From Gracilibacillus alcaliphilus (GTDB taxonomy: Bacteria > Bacillota > Bacilli > Bacillales > Amphibacillaceae), in the NCBI RefSeq assembly GCF_016909015.1, contig NZ_JAFBFA010000004.1:1-64000 (forward strand): DNA of 64,000 nt, in the 5' to 3' direction. This document shows positions 43,532 through 53,518 of the stretch, piece by piece (the stretch's first letter is position 1; each line of letters begins with the position of its first letter). The notes below the pieces were generated by a model, which searched no databases, was not told the origin of the DNA, and saw only the letters and a list, made by a program, of their open reading frames with translations. Made by a program: the position numbers and the translations under genes.

Positions 43532-44731
43532 TTATTTTTTTAAAGCTGTTTTTAACACATCTATTTTATCTGTTTTCTCCCATGGGAAATCGCCATCTGT
43601 TCGGCCGAAGTGACCATAGGCAGCTGTTTTGCGATAAATAGGTCTTCTTAAATCTAGCATTTTAATAATACCGGCTGGACGCAAATCAAAATTATCACGA
43701 ACAGCAGTAACCAACTCTTCTTCCGAATAATCACTTGTCCCAAATGTATTTACCGAAATAGAAACTGGCTGTGCCACACCGATTGCATAGGCTAACTGAA
43801 CCTCACATGTCTCCGCCAGTCCTGCTGCTACAATATTCTTCGCCACATAACGGGCGGCATAGGCCGCAGAACGGTCTACCTTCGTTGCGTCCTTACCACT
43901 GAAAGCACCGCCACCATGTCGGGCATAGCCGCCATAGGTATCCACAATAATCTTACGTCCGGTTAAGCCTGCATCTCCTTGAGGGCCTCCAATGACAAAG
44001 CGGCCTGTTGGATTGATAAAATATTTCGTTTCATCATCAAGCAACTCAACAGGAACGACCGGCTGAATCACGTGCTCTTTCATATCTTGTTGGATCTGTT
44101 CTAATGTCACGTCTTGATGATGTTGCGTGGAAATAACAATCGTATCAATACGCAACGGCTGGTTATTATCATCATACTCCACTGTTACCTGTGTCTTACC
44201 ATCTGGACGCAAATAAGCTAAGGTATGATCTTTTCTTACATCACTTAAACGCTTTGCCAAGCGATGGGCTAAACTGATGGGCAGCGGCATTAATTCAGGT
44301 GTTTCATTATTAGCAAAACCAAACATCAGACCTTGATCACCGGCACCAATCGCCTCAATCTCATTATCTGTCATTTGACCTTCCCGAGCTTCTAATGCTT
44401 CATCTACCCCCCCAGCAATATCAGCAGACTGTTCATCGATGGCAGTTAGTACACCACATGTTTCTGCATCAAAACCATATTTTGCTCGTGTATAACCGAT
44501 ATCTTTAATTGTATCTCGTACAATCTTAGGTATGTCCACATAGGTAGAAGTAGATATCTCTCCTGAAACAAGTACCAGACCTGTTGTCACTGTCGTTTCA
44601 CAGGCAACACGTGCATTTGGGTCGTTTTTAAGTATTTCATCCAAGATAGAATCAGAAATCTGGTCACATATTTTATCTGGATGTCCTTCTGTTACGGATT
44701 CTGAAGTAAATAAACGTCTATTTTTCGCCAT
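43532..44731 (-). CDS. metK: S-adenosylmethionine synthetase
   Basis: 399 residues from the ATG at 44731. GHPDKICDQISD (ATP/Mg), GAGDQGLMFGFA hexapeptide and GGGAFSGKDATKVDRSAAY are all present. It makes SAM from methionine and ATP. AGGGAGG lies about 11 bases before the start. Unlike B. subtilis metK, I see no SAM-I riboswitch in its 230-bp leader: the leader has no GAGGGA/ACUGGCCCGAUGA-type core. Other regulation (or a promoter upstream of 44800, with TATAGT near the pyrimidine-rich stretch) is possible. Confidence 0.95.
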   Translation of the reverse strand: MAKNRRLFTSESVTEGHPDKICDQISDSILDEILKNDPNARVACETTVTTGLVLVSGEISTSTYVDIPKIVRDTIKDIGYTRAKYGFDAETCGVLTAIDEQSADIAGGVDEALEAREGQMTDNEIEAIGAGDQGLMFGFANNETPELMPLPISLAHRLAKRLSDVRKDHTLAYLRPDGKTQVTVEYDDNNQPLRIDTIVISTQHHQDVTLEQIQQDMKEHVIQPVVPVELLDDETKYFINPTGRFVIGGPQGDAGLTGRKIIVDTYGGYARHGGGAFSGKDATKVDRSAAYAARYVAKNIVAAGLAETCEVQLAYAIGVAQPVSISVNTFGTSDYSEEELVTAVRDNFDLRPAGIIKMLDLRRPIYRKTAAYGHFGRTDGDFPWEKTDKIDVLKTALKK

Positions 44732-44962
44732 CTTTCTTGCATCCTCCCTATAAATGTTCACTAAAACTTTCTTTATGTAAAAGTCTGCTTTACTGATTAG
44801 GTCTGTCTAATAAAAATCATCTCTTCCACTATACACCGTTTCGGCGAAAAATGCACGAAACATTACATAAAAACAGCAGAAACGGGGACTTGAACAATTT
44901 TCCAACTATTCTTTACAACTTTTGACATGCTTTGCTTGGCAATATTTTAGGAAGATATCCAA

Positions 44963-45005
44963 CGTCCATAAGCTTCTGCCTCAAACAGACAGAAGCTTAT
45001 GGACG
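44963..45005. other. Strong hairpin overlapping the end of ytkD, without a T-run
   Basis: Perfect 16-bp stem CGTCCATAAGCTTCTG / CAGAAGCTTATGGACG with an 11-base loop. It covers the ytkD stop codon. The lack of a T-run argues against an ordinary terminator; it may stabilise the 3' end of the mRNA or be a repeat. Confidence 0.6.
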
Positions 45006-45482
45006 CTTATGATTATGGTCTAGCCTGCTAATATACGCTAAACTATAAGGCAGCACATCATCTTTCATAATAAAACTATATTGGTTATTTTTTTTCAGGT
45101 CAGCAGGTAAAGATTGGAGCAAGACAGGCCCTTCTGTCTCATAATAAGTGTTTTGTGCTTCTAGGCGATCGATTACCGCATAATAAATATTCTTAGCAAG
45201 CTGATCTCTTTTTCCTGCTACATAGTATTGACCAATAAGCCGTATATCCTTGACTAAGCCACCTGTTTCTTCCTTTACCTCCCTAATGGCCGCTTGTTGT
45301 GGTGTTTCGCCTGGCTCTACTTTACCGCCTGGGAATTCTAAGCCGCGATCCTTATGTTTCGTTAACAACCATTGACCGTCCAAACGGCAAATTACCCACA
45401 CATGTTTCGGATCGGATTCAAAGGCTTGGCCTCCAAAAGATAGCTGTACTTTATTGTTATAAAAATCATAGAAAGTCTTCAT
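44997..45482 (-). CDS. ytkD: Nudix hydrolase YtkD (8-oxo-dGTPase-type)
   Basis: 161 residues. The Nudix box reads GGKVEPGETPQQAAIREVKEETG (about residues 47-69), with the REVKEE ligands intact. Start at 45482 (MKTFYDFYNN) aligns with B. subtilis YtkD (MYEFKDYYQN); ribosome binding AAAGG is 13 bases away, weaker than usual, and an upstream in-frame ATG at 45509 is not better placed. In B. subtilis YtkD removes oxidised nucleotides and is found beside metK and menaquinone genes, as here. Confidence 0.9.
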   Translation of the reverse strand: MKTFYDFYNNKVQLSFGGQAFESDPKHVWVICRLDGQWLLTKHKDRGLEFPGGKVEPGETPQQAAIREVKEETGGLVKDIRLIGQYYVAGKRDQLAKNIYYAVIDRLEAQNTYYETEGPVLLQSLPADLKKNNQYSFIMKDDVLPYSLAYISRLDHNHKRP

Positions 45483-45742
45483 ATATCTTATAGTACCTTT
45501 TTCTATCATTTATTGCGAATGTTTACTATCGTTATTTAGCAATTTTGAACAGCAAATGCCTTACCGTCTCATGACTTAATAACGGAAGTTAACTATATAC
45601 AGTACAAAAAATCCGTACCAGATCAAAGTATACTTTAGCAAATAAAATGAAAAGAGACTCCACTTTTAACGGAAGTCTCCACCTCTTCACATATGCTAAT
45701 TAAACTCAGCAATCATGCCAACAAATTAAGGTCTATCCTTTC

Positions 45743-46267
45743 CTATTCCACGATAATATCAGCTATCTTCCAAGCTCCATCGACGAATTGAAAGGTTAAT
45801 TGCAGGGTATATTCCCCATGTAAGGGGCTTTGATTATGTTGAATAAGTTTCACCTGCTCGTCTTCTACCTTTGTTTCATATGGCTGATCTTTAACAAACC
45901 ATGGCGGTGTTTCCGTCGGTAAGATATAAAGTCCATCTTCTTGCTCTGTATAGTAAAAATCTATAAATGGCTCAACTACATCTGATAAAACATATGGCTC
46001 AAATTGTGCCATCAATTCTACCTTAGTACCTACATCCTTCACTTTATACTGCTCATCTACCTCTTGAACCAATAAGTCCATAAAGGTATCTGTCAAATGC
46101 ACTATTTCCTGATCAGATAATTCTGGGATTTCATGATGGGCTGCTTCCGTCTCTCCTGCTTGGACTAATCCTTCTTGTTTAGGTGATTGCAACTCGTAAG
46201 AACTGAGCATAAACACCATAAACATTAGCAGAAGTGCACTGGTTAACATGGTGATGGTTTTCTTCAT
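45743..46267 (-). CDS. Exported protein, possibly DUF3993-like
   Basis: 174 residues with a signal-peptide-like start (MKKTITMLTSALLLMFMVF), then an acidic helical part LSDQEIVHLTDTFMDLLVQEVD and a beta-rich C-terminal half ending VDGAWKIADIIVE, reminiscent of NTF2-like folds. No lipobox. It lies between ytkD and the next yt- gene; AGGAGGGG precedes the ATG. A surface or spore role cannot be read from it. The DUF3993 comparison is from memory. Confidence 0.55.
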   Translation of the reverse strand: MKKTITMLTSALLLMFMVFMLSSYELQSPKQEGLVQAGETEAAHHEIPELSDQEIVHLTDTFMDLLVQEVDEQYKVKDVGTKVELMAQFEPYVLSDVVEPFIDFYYTEQEDGLYILPTETPPWFVKDQPYETKVEDEQVKLIQHNQSPLHGEYTLQLTFQFVDGAWKIADIIVE

Positions 46268-46369
46268 GTGGTCCCCTCCTCTTTATCCTTCTATACATCT
46301 ATTCCTTTTCTCACTAAGATTAAACGTATAATTGTTATCCTATAAGACGTAACAACATCCTAAAAGGTT

Positions 46370-46687
46370 TCATTTATCTGAAATATTGATACCAGATTCC
46401 TGAATAGCTTGTCTTGTTTCAGGTGTTGCCAGCTGATAGATCATTTGCATGACTTCTTGTAAATCTTGATCATATTCCTGATTTTCAGGATCTTCATGAT
46501 ACTGCAGAAAAGGGATATGTGCCCGCAGAAATGTACCAAATTCATCGTGATAAACCTCATCAAATTTCTCTCTAAGCTTAAATATTTCTTCCCCAGTGGC
46601 TTCAATTGTAAAAGATGTATTATTTCCATATGGAATTTGAGAAATCTCTTTTGTTGCTAAATTTACAAAGTACTGGCGCTTTTCCAT
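46370..46687 (-). CDS. Small YtkC-like/hydrolase-family-named protein of unknown role
   Basis: 105 residues from the ATG at 46687 (GAGGTG six bases upstream). Helical C-terminal two thirds (residues 45-100, EEIFKLREKFDEVYHDEF) with several acidic runs. Similar short proteins near ytkD in other Bacillaceae carry names such as hydrolase/acyltransferase without support. Here it lies between the exported protein gene and the menE terminator. No catalytic residues are evident. Confidence 0.5.
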   Translation of the reverse strand: MEKRQYFVNLATKEISQIPYGNNTSFTIEATGEEIFKLREKFDEVYHDEFGTFLRAHIPFLQYHEDPENQEYDQDLQEVMQMIYQLATPETRQAIQESGINISDK

Positions 46688-46767
46688 CTTTATCACCTCA
46701 TCCAATATTGTATGTCATTTCAATCAAAAACATGTATTATGTTGTCTGTCGTTCATCAGCCTATGTA

Positions 46768-46803
46768 AAAAAGCTCCTTACTAATTTCTAGTAAGGAGCT
46801 TTT
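46768..46803 (-). terminator. Terminator of menE
   Basis: Perfect 14-bp stem AAAGCTCCTTACTA / TAGTAAGGAGCTTT with T6 on the minus strand. Confidence 0.9.
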
Positions 46804-46814
46804 CCATATTGACA

Positions 46815-48248
46815 TTATTCCTGCAACATATGGCGTTGCAGTTTATTAGCAGCATTTCGCGGCAGTTTATCACGAAAATATATTTTTTTTGGTAATTTAA
46901 AGCGTGCCAGATACTGGCGGCAATGGGTTAAGATATCCTGCTCTGTTATCGCAGGGTCCCTTACCACTACATAGGCGACCGGAACCTTTCCCCACTGTTG
47001 ATCCGGTTCTCCTGTGACGCCCGCCTCCACAATTCCTGAGTATCTAAGCAATACATCTTCTATTTCTGCAGGGTAAATATTTTCCCCACCCGAAATAATC
47101 AAGTCACTCCGACGATCGACCACATAAAGAAAACCGTCTTCATCGACATAGCCTACATCCCCTGTATAAAACCAGCCATTTTGAAATGCTTTGCTATTGA
47201 CTTCGTCCTGTCGATAATAACCAGGGGTTATCATTGGCCCTTGGACAACAATTTCTCCTGTTTCACCAGCCGGCAATGATTGATTGCCCTCTCGTATTTC
47301 CAATGAAGCGGAAAACAGTGGTTTCCCTGCCGAACCTAGTTTATGTAAAGCGTCGCTCTCATGTAAAGTGACAATTTGTGAAGAAGTCTCTGTCATCCCA
47401 TACGTTTGAATAATTGGTATCTGTTTTTGTTTTGCCTTTTCTAATAATGCCTTCGGTGCTGCGCCTCCACCCAAGAGCATACAGCGAAAGGAATCTGGAT
47501 AGTTCTCACTGCCCAGTCGTTCTATCAGCCTGGCACAAGTCACGGCCACTACCGACAGCATCGTCACACCATGCCTTATAATCGCATGATGGACTTGCTC
47601 AACATCAAACCGTTCTAATAAATAAACAGGCATCCCATAGATCACACTTTTGAATAAAATTGACAAGCCGCCAATATGAAATAGTGGCAGACAAGCCAGC
47701 CATTTGTCATTCAGACTTAAGCCAAGGTTTAAAACCGAAGCAATTGCACTTGACCAGTGATTGTGATAAGTATGCTGCACCGCTTTTGCCCTTCCAGTTG
47801 TACCTGAGGTAAACATCATATTGCAAGTAGCTTGTTCCTTGATTTGTTCGTGAATAAGACGTGCAGTGACTGGCCGGTTTTTTAACACAGAAAAAGTCAG
47901 CACCTGTACAGGTAAATGGGCTGCTTCTTTTTGATAAGTCTCTGTTGTAATCAACAGGCTCACCGAGGCATCTTGACACTGCTTGCGCCATTCTGCTGGC
48001 GTTAACTTGGTATTCAGCAAAACAACCGTGTGCTTGAGGTAAGTACAGGCCCAAAACAAACACACCATATCCAAAGAGTTATCAGACAGAATTGCCACAT
48101 GGGATTGGTCCTCCAACATTGGTATTTGTTTTGCAAGTGTCATGGAGCGCTCTCGCAGCACTTGAAATGATATCACAGTGCCATCAGTCAGCTCAATTGC
48201 CGGATGATCAGGTGTAAGATAAGCACGCTTTGTTAACCAATGTTCCAT
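46815..48248 (-). CDS. menE: O-succinylbenzoate-CoA ligase
   Basis: 477 residues from the ATG at 48248 (GGGAGGG about nine bases upstream). AMP-binding motifs: FTSGTTGRAKAVQ (P-loop, about residue 155), GWFYTGDVGYVDEDGF, VVDRRSDLIISGGENIYPAE and a C-terminal Lys (RNAANKLQRH). It activates o-succinylbenzoate with CoA in menaquinone synthesis. It is separated from menB by 359 bp, an unusually large gap for this operon, with a possible internal promoter (48475). No menC follows; the operon ends here with a terminator. Confidence 0.95.
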   Translation of the reverse strand: MEHWLTKRAYLTPDHPAIELTDGTVISFQVLRERSMTLAKQIPMLEDQSHVAILSDNSLDMVCLFWACTYLKHTVVLLNTKLTPAEWRKQCQDASVSLLITTETYQKEAAHLPVQVLTFSVLKNRPVTARLIHEQIKEQATCNMMFTSGTTGRAKAVQHTYHNHWSSAIASVLNLGLSLNDKWLACLPLFHIGGLSILFKSVIYGMPVYLLERFDVEQVHHAIIRHGVTMLSVVAVTCARLIERLGSENYPDSFRCMLLGGGAAPKALLEKAKQKQIPIIQTYGMTETSSQIVTLHESDALHKLGSAGKPLFSASLEIREGNQSLPAGETGEIVVQGPMITPGYYRQDEVNSKAFQNGWFYTGDVGYVDEDGFLYVVDRRSDLIISGGENIYPAEIEDVLLRYSGIVEAGVTGEPDQQWGKVPVAYVVVRDPAITEQDILTHCRQYLARFKLPKKIYFRDKLPRNAANKLQRHMLQE

Positions 48249-48474
48249 ATATCCTTCCCTCCCACTTCTGCGATGAACATGCCGTTTTTTTTGTAAAAAT
48301 AAAGAAGCTTTTGCATTTATGGCTAGCAGACATAGATACGGCCAAATACTCTTGTAGAAAAGTGTTTTTCTTTTCGAATCGCTCACTATTCTTTAAAAAC
48401 TTTCCCATTCTTTTGAAAAAGGTTCCGACACACTCTCTTATGAACTGCCCCATACCGGATAGACAGTATACCAC

Positions 48475-48480
48475 CAGAGA
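48475..48480 (-). promoter_or_regulatory. Possible extended -10 promoter for menE in the menB-menE gap
   Basis: On the minus strand GGTGGTATACTG has a TATACT -10 with TGG before it (extended -10). The -35 is poor. The 359-bp gap 48249-48607 otherwise holds nothing I recognise. Confidence 0.35.
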
Positions 48481-48607
48481 ACCATCGGAACCACATTTAC
48501 ACTTTGTAAATAAAAGGAAAAGTCAGCCATGCTGTTCTTCTTTGAACCTTACGTACAAGACATTTATGCAAAAATTCAAACCTGCTTCCTATTCACTTCA
48601 TGCCTTC

Positions 48608-49426
48608 TTATGGGAAGCGCGGGAATTGTTTAAAGTCTGGTTTACGCTTTTCTTTAAAGGCGTCGCGGCCTTCTTTTGCCTCGTCTGTTGTATAGTAAAG
48701 CAGTGTCGCGTCACCGCCCATTTGCTGCAAGCCAGCTAATCCGTCAGTATCGGCATTAAATGAAGCTTTTAAGAAACGCAATGCTGTCGGTGACTTCTCT
48801 AACATTTCAGAACACCATTGAATCGTTTCCTCTTCCAACTTGTCTAAAGGTACGACTGTATTAACAAGCCCCATCTCTAATGCTTCTTGGGCATTGTATT
48901 GTCGGCATAGATACCAAATTTCACGAGCCTTCTTATGGCCGACAATACGCGCCAATAAGCCAGCTCCATAACCGGCATCAAAGCTTCCTACCTTTGGACC
49001 TGTTTGTCCGAAAATGGCATTGTCTGCGGCAATGGTTAAATCACATACAATATGTAATACATGCCCTCCGCCAATCGCATAACCTGACACCATGGCCACC
49101 ACTGGCTTAGGGATTACGCGAATCAGCCGCTGTAAGTCTAATACATTTAAGCGTGGAATCTCATCTTCTCCCACATATCCGCCATGACCACGCACCTTCT
49201 GATCACCACCAGAACAAAATGCCTTATCTCCTGCACCTGCAAGTACGATAACACCTACTTTGGAATCATCTCGTGCATATGTAAAAGCCTCAATCAATTC
49301 ATTAACTGTTTGCGGCCGAAAGGCATTACGCACCTCTGGACGATTAATCGTAATCTTGGCAATACCATTATATGTTTCATAAAGAATATCTTCATACGTG
49401 CGTTCTGTAACCCACTCTACTGTCAT
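48608..49426 (-). CDS. menB: 1,4-dihydroxy-2-naphthoyl-CoA synthase
   Basis: 272 residues, crotonase fold with FCSGGDQKVRGHGGYVG (oxyanion hole), YAIGGGHVLHIVCDLTIAADNAIFGQ and VGSFDAGYGAGLLARIVG. The sequence matches MenB closely. It cyclises o-succinylbenzoyl-CoA. The ATG at 49426 overlaps the menH stop as ATGA, with GGAGGA in front. Part of menF-menD-menH-menB on the minus strand. Confidence 0.97.
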   Translation of the reverse strand: MTVEWVTERTYEDILYETYNGIAKITINRPEVRNAFRPQTVNELIEAFTYARDDSKVGVIVLAGAGDKAFCSGGDQKVRGHGGYVGEDEIPRLNVLDLQRLIRVIPKPVVAMVSGYAIGGGHVLHIVCDLTIAADNAIFGQTGPKVGSFDAGYGAGLLARIVGHKKAREIWYLCRQYNAQEALEMGLVNTVVPLDKLEEETIQWCSEMLEKSPTALRFLKASFNADTDGLAGLQQMGGDATLLYYTTDEAKEGRDAFKEKRKPDFKQFPRFP

Positions 49427-50217
49427 AAAAATTTCCTCCTTTGATTAATAAACTCCTCTACAATTGTACCAAAAAAATCAGATTGTTCCACATGAATTGC
49501 ATGTCCTGCCTCTTTTACTTGGATCAATCGGCTATTTACCAGCAATTGATCCATTTGCTGATTGATTTGGACAAATTTCTGATCCTGCTCACCAACTACT
49601 AATACAATAGGCATCACCAAATCCGGCAAGCTCCCCCAGCAAGAAGACATTACACCTGTGCCCATTACTTCCAAGGAATGGGCCAATCCAGCTCGCGACT
49701 GTGATAATCGCTCAGCTCGAATAACTGCTTGTTTGTCTGCAGGTAGTTTTTTCTGCGCGCTAAAAAGCGGAATATTTTCCCAATAATCGACAAATGCTTC
49801 AATTGGATGTTCCCTAATAAATTGGGCCAATTGCTGATCCTGTTTTTGTCTTTGCTGCCGTGCCTCGTGTTCCATTATTCCTGGTGAAGCACTTTCTAAC
49901 AGCAGGGATTGAACATGGTCAGGAAATAAGCTTGCCAATGTTAAGGCGGTTCTTCCTCCCAAGGAGTACCCCACTAAATGAAACGACTTCACACCTAGTT
50001 TTGCCAGAACTTGCTGGATATCCTGACAGCATTGACGAAGGGAAGCTGTCTTTGCCTTTGTTTTACCATGTCCAGGCAAATCAATCAAGATCAATTGATG
50101 ATCTGGCAACAGCTTTCGAAATGGGTACCAAGTGGCAACCGTCCCAGTGAATCCATGCAAAAAGACAACTGCTTCTCCTTTACCATAAGATTCGACCCAA
50201 TAATGATTAATATACAT
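49423..50217 (-). CDS. menH: SHCHC synthase-type alpha/beta hydrolase (MenH)
   Basis: 264 residues from ATG 50217, which overlaps the menD end by 11 bp. Hydrolase features: VFLHGFTGTVATW oxyanion loop, GYSLGGRTALTLA nucleophile elbow, VVGEQDQKF with Asp, and AGHAIHVEQ with His. In the pathway MenH forms SHCHC from SEPHCHC. Its position between menD and menB is the standard one in Bacillus. Confidence 0.92.
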   Translation of the reverse strand: MYINHYWVESYGKGEAVVFLHGFTGTVATWYPFRKLLPDHQLILIDLPGHGKTKAKTASLRQCCQDIQQVLAKLGVKSFHLVGYSLGGRTALTLASLFPDHVQSLLLESASPGIMEHEARQQRQKQDQQLAQFIREHPIEAFVDYWENIPLFSAQKKLPADKQAVIRAERLSQSRAGLAHSLEVMGTGVMSSCWGSLPDLVMPIVLVVGEQDQKFVQINQQMDQLLVNSRLIQVKEAGHAIHVEQSDFFGTIVEEFINQRRKFL

Positions 50218-51949
50218 CAGGTTCACCCTTGATTTTATGGTGTACAAGCTTTTCGATCTGCTGCCATTTCACCTGATGCCATTGGACATTTTCATCACGA
50301 TTAGTGACCACCTCAATTAAAGATACGCCCTCTGTTCGATAGCTTTTGGCTAGTACCTTATTTAATTGCGGCCAGTCATGTGGTTGGACATACGGCAGAT
50401 CATACAACCGTGCGGCATGCTCCATATCGATTTGCTGCGGTGTACCAAATAGTTGTTCATAGTGCACTGTTTTTTGCTTTGCTTGTGGTAAAAAAGAAAA
50501 AATACCTCCACCATTATTATTGATCAGGACAATCGTGACATTCAACAGGTATCGTTTGGTTAACAACAAACCATTCATACTGTGCAGGAACGAGATATCC
50601 CCAATTAATAAAGTCACCCTTTTTCCAGTGGTGGCCATGCCCAGTGCTGTTGAGACTACTCCATCAATACCATTGGCTCCTCGATTAGCATGAATAGCAA
50701 TTCGTTTATCTGAATTAAACCAGAACGTATCAATATCACGTATCGGCATACTATTGCCGGCAAATAAACTGCTATCGGCAGGGATTTGATCCGCTATCGC
50801 CTGAACAACCGTTCCTTCAGTTAATTCTTCTTGATGATCCGCCAATACTTCTTTCGTCAAGAGGTTTAGCTGCTGCCAAAAGGACAGCCATCCATTATCC
50901 ATCCTCTCTGCTGCCTCCGTTAATTGTTTAGCGATATCTACTGGATTGCCTTGAAGGTAACTAGCTGGCATAACCGCTGGATTTCGATAACTAAAGACTT
51001 CATCAATAATAAGCTGCTCGATCGTTTGTTCTTGTAACAATTGAAGAATCGCCTTGGAAACAGGCATCGCCCCGAAGCGAATCACCAAGTCAATCGATAC
51101 CTCTTGTCTTACTTGCGGTCGTTTCAGTATACTGTCATAGCTGTCTATCACCACATTACTGCTTGTTTCCAGCCGCGCTAATGACAAGGGGTCGGCAAAA
51201 ACAGGGATATGCCATGTTTCTGCTAATTCAATGACTGCTTCCGCTAATCCATCATAAGAATGAGGGCCAATAACGATAACTGGTGATTCTTTTTCCGTCA
51301 TTTTTTCTTTTATTCTCAATAAAGTTTGGCTATCTAATTGTGTATGGGCAGATGGAAAACGTTCAATGCTTGTTTCTGTGTATCCCCAAATATCTGGCTG
51401 TTGAAAGTCAGGAATAAGTGGTTCCCGAAATGGAAAATTAAGATGGACTGGGCCTGCTACTGCATCTTGTGCTGTTTGCACCGCTCGATCGGCATGATTT
51501 CTTGCATATTGCCGCATCACAGTGGTCGATTCGGGTAAAGCCATTTCATGAAACCATTTGACATAACTGCCAAAGAGCTTGATTTGATCAATTGCCTGTG
51601 CTGCTCCGACATCACGCAGTTCATGCGGACGATCCGCAGTCAATACAATTAACGGCACTCTTTGCTGAGCCGCTTCAATAACTGCTGGAAAATAATTAGC
51701 AGCAGCGGTTCCTGATGAACAGATAAGCACCACAGGCCGTTTGGTTTCCTTGGCAATTCCCAAAGCAAAGTAAGCAGCCGACCGTTCATCAATATCTACC
51801 CATAACTGAAAGTGACTATAGGCTGCAAATGTTAAGGAAAGTGGTGTCGAACGTGATCCCGGAGAAATCACAATATCCCGCACACCACTTTTATATAATT
51901 GATCTGTAAAATTGCCAATATAGGCAGTTAAAGCTGTTGTGCTACTCAT
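50207..51949 (-). CDS. menD: SEPHCHC synthase (MenD)
   Basis: 580 residues, thiamin-diphosphate enzyme with GSRSTPLSLTFA near the N-terminus, IGDISFLHSMNGL (ThDP motif) and NNGGGIFSFLPQ. It condenses isochorismate with 2-oxoglutarate. The ATG at 51949 follows GGGAGG by six bases and overlaps the menF stop as ATGA; an alternative TTG six bases earlier is less likely. It overlaps menH at the other end. Confidence 0.95.
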   Translation of the reverse strand: MSSTTALTAYIGNFTDQLYKSGVRDIVISPGSRSTPLSLTFAAYSHFQLWVDIDERSAAYFALGIAKETKRPVVLICSSGTAAANYFPAVIEAAQQRVPLIVLTADRPHELRDVGAAQAIDQIKLFGSYVKWFHEMALPESTTVMRQYARNHADRAVQTAQDAVAGPVHLNFPFREPLIPDFQQPDIWGYTETSIERFPSAHTQLDSQTLLRIKEKMTEKESPVIVIGPHSYDGLAEAVIELAETWHIPVFADPLSLARLETSSNVVIDSYDSILKRPQVRQEVSIDLVIRFGAMPVSKAILQLLQEQTIEQLIIDEVFSYRNPAVMPASYLQGNPVDIAKQLTEAAERMDNGWLSFWQQLNLLTKEVLADHQEELTEGTVVQAIADQIPADSSLFAGNSMPIRDIDTFWFNSDKRIAIHANRGANGIDGVVSTALGMATTGKRVTLLIGDISFLHSMNGLLLTKRYLLNVTIVLINNNGGGIFSFLPQAKQKTVHYEQLFGTPQQIDMEHAARLYDLPYVQPHDWPQLNKVLAKSYRTEGVSLIEVVTNRDENVQWHQVKWQQIEKLVHHKIKGEPDVY

Positions 51950-53337
51950 AGCCAACCTCCCAAAGCGTCCAGCATCGGGGTAAACTTGATCGCTGTTTCT
52001 TGATACTCTCCATGTGGATCTGAATCACGCAGCACACCACACCCCGCAAATAGGGAGGCATGTGTATCATCTACCAATGCAGATCGGATAGCCACGGCAA
52101 ATTCACCATTAAACCTACTGTCCATCCAGCCAATCGGTGCTCCATACCAGCCCCGTTCCATTTGTTCAAACTGACGGATAAACGCCAATGAGTTATGACG
52201 CGGGAAACCGCATAAAGCAGGTGTAGGGTGTAATTTTTCAATGATATCAACAATTGTATAATCTTCTTCTAAGACAGCTTTTACCGGCGTATATAAATGC
52301 TGTAGATTCTTCAAAGGATATAAGACAGGTTTATCTGGAATATTGACATACTTGGCAAAGGAATGAACCGATTTCCTGATCATATCCACAACAAATTGGT
52401 GCTCTTCTAAATTTTTCTTATCGTTTAATAGTTCTTCACCTAAATGGCGGTCTTCTCTTTTGGTTTTTCCACGTGGAGCTGTTCCTGCCAGACAAGTGGA
52501 ATAGACATGATTATTATCCACCTTCACCAGCCGCTCCGGTGTCGCTCCTATGAAACAAGTCCGATCTTTTTCCCAGGCAAACACATAATTGTTATCTTGT
52601 ACTTCTTTCAATGCAGCTATTATTTCCGCAATACTGCAGCTATGACTAAATTCCACCTGGAGTTCCCGAGCCAACACGACCTTATGCACGTGTTCCGCAG
52701 CGATTTCTTCAGTAGCTTTTTGAACCATTTCTTTCCATTGCTGAGGATCCACTTCATGTTGTAAGATAATTTGATTTTCCTTTGGCGGGAATTGTGTGCT
52801 TTGCAGTAACTGTTGTTTCTGTTCTGTTAATTGTTTCAACAGATCATCCAATTCACTATCGTGTGTCACCTGAGTTGTCGTTGTCACAAAATATTGCCCC
52901 TTCTCTATTGTCAATAAAAAAGTAGGTACAATTAATTGACTGCCAGCAAATTTAGCCCATAATTCTTTCGTCTGTTCTTCTGGATCAAATGGAAAACCGG
53001 CAAAAGCGATTGGTCCTGTTTTGACATTATCAAATGAGTTGACGATAAAACTGTTTTGTATCGCTTCAAGCCATTGTTTTTTGACAGCTTGATAGGAAGC
53101 TGCTTGATCTTGATAGTAAATAGCTTGACCAATTCCAACCAACTCCACCTGTTGATCTGCATTGGACCAAAAGATGCGGTCATTACTGAATTCACTGCCT
53201 GCATGGAAAAAAACAATCGGATCAATTGGTTCTATCTGCTCCGTCACACTTACAAAGGCAGGTACAGATTGTTGGATAGCTTGTTTTTGTGCAGACTGCA
53301 GCACATCATCTATATTTTTTTCTTGAATTTCAATCAT
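51946..53337 (-). CDS. menF: Isochorismate synthase
   Basis: 463 residues from the ATG at 53337 (GGAGGG six bases upstream). Chorismate-binding core: KVVLARELQVEF, FIGATPERLVKVDNNH, GTAPRGKT, CGFPRHNSLAFIRQFE and GRGWYGAPIGW-like RGWYGAPIGWMD. It converts chorismate to isochorismate, the first step of menaquinone synthesis, and heads the minus-strand men operon. The upstream 600-bp gap to divergent menA holds an inverted repeat, promoter elements and repeat copy E. Confidence 0.95.
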   Translation of the reverse strand: MIEIQEKNIDDVLQSAQKQAIQQSVPAFVSVTEQIEPIDPIVFFHAGSEFSNDRIFWSNADQQVELVGIGQAIYYQDQAASYQAVKKQWLEAIQNSFIVNSFDNVKTGPIAFAGFPFDPEEQTKELWAKFAGSQLIVPTFLLTIEKGQYFVTTTTQVTHDSELDDLLKQLTEQKQQLLQSTQFPPKENQIILQHEVDPQQWKEMVQKATEEIAAEHVHKVVLARELQVEFSHSCSIAEIIAALKEVQDNNYVFAWEKDRTCFIGATPERLVKVDNNHVYSTCLAGTAPRGKTKREDRHLGEELLNDKKNLEEHQFVVDMIRKSVHSFAKYVNIPDKPVLYPLKNLQHLYTPVKAVLEEDYTIVDIIEKLHPTPALCGFPRHNSLAFIRQFEQMERGWYGAPIGWMDSRFNGEFAVAIRSALVDDTHASLFAGCGVLRDSDPHGEYQETAIKFTPMLDALGGWL

Positions 53338-53494
53338 TGCGAACCCTCCAATATAATAGGGCAATTTCTTATAAAGACCTCCATCCGAGAGAAGATCTAG
53401 GATGGGTAACAAAACTTTTCATGATATTTAACGTCTGTATGCCTCTATAGCCCCTTTGATCTTCTTTCTCTGTTAACGCGAGGGCATATAGACG

Positions 53495-53518
53495 ATTAGC
53501 ATCGTGATATATGCTAAT
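53495..53518. promoter_or_regulatory. Inverted repeat upstream of menF
   Basis: ATTAGCAT / ATGCTAAT around CGTGATAT, about 160 bp before the menF start, in the shared menF-menA gap. Could be a protein site; no family assignment. Confidence 0.35.

Noticed and set aside
44732..44962. SAM-I riboswitch upstream of metK
   Set aside because: No conserved SAM-I core (no GAGGGACTGGCCC or related pattern) in the minus-strand leader.
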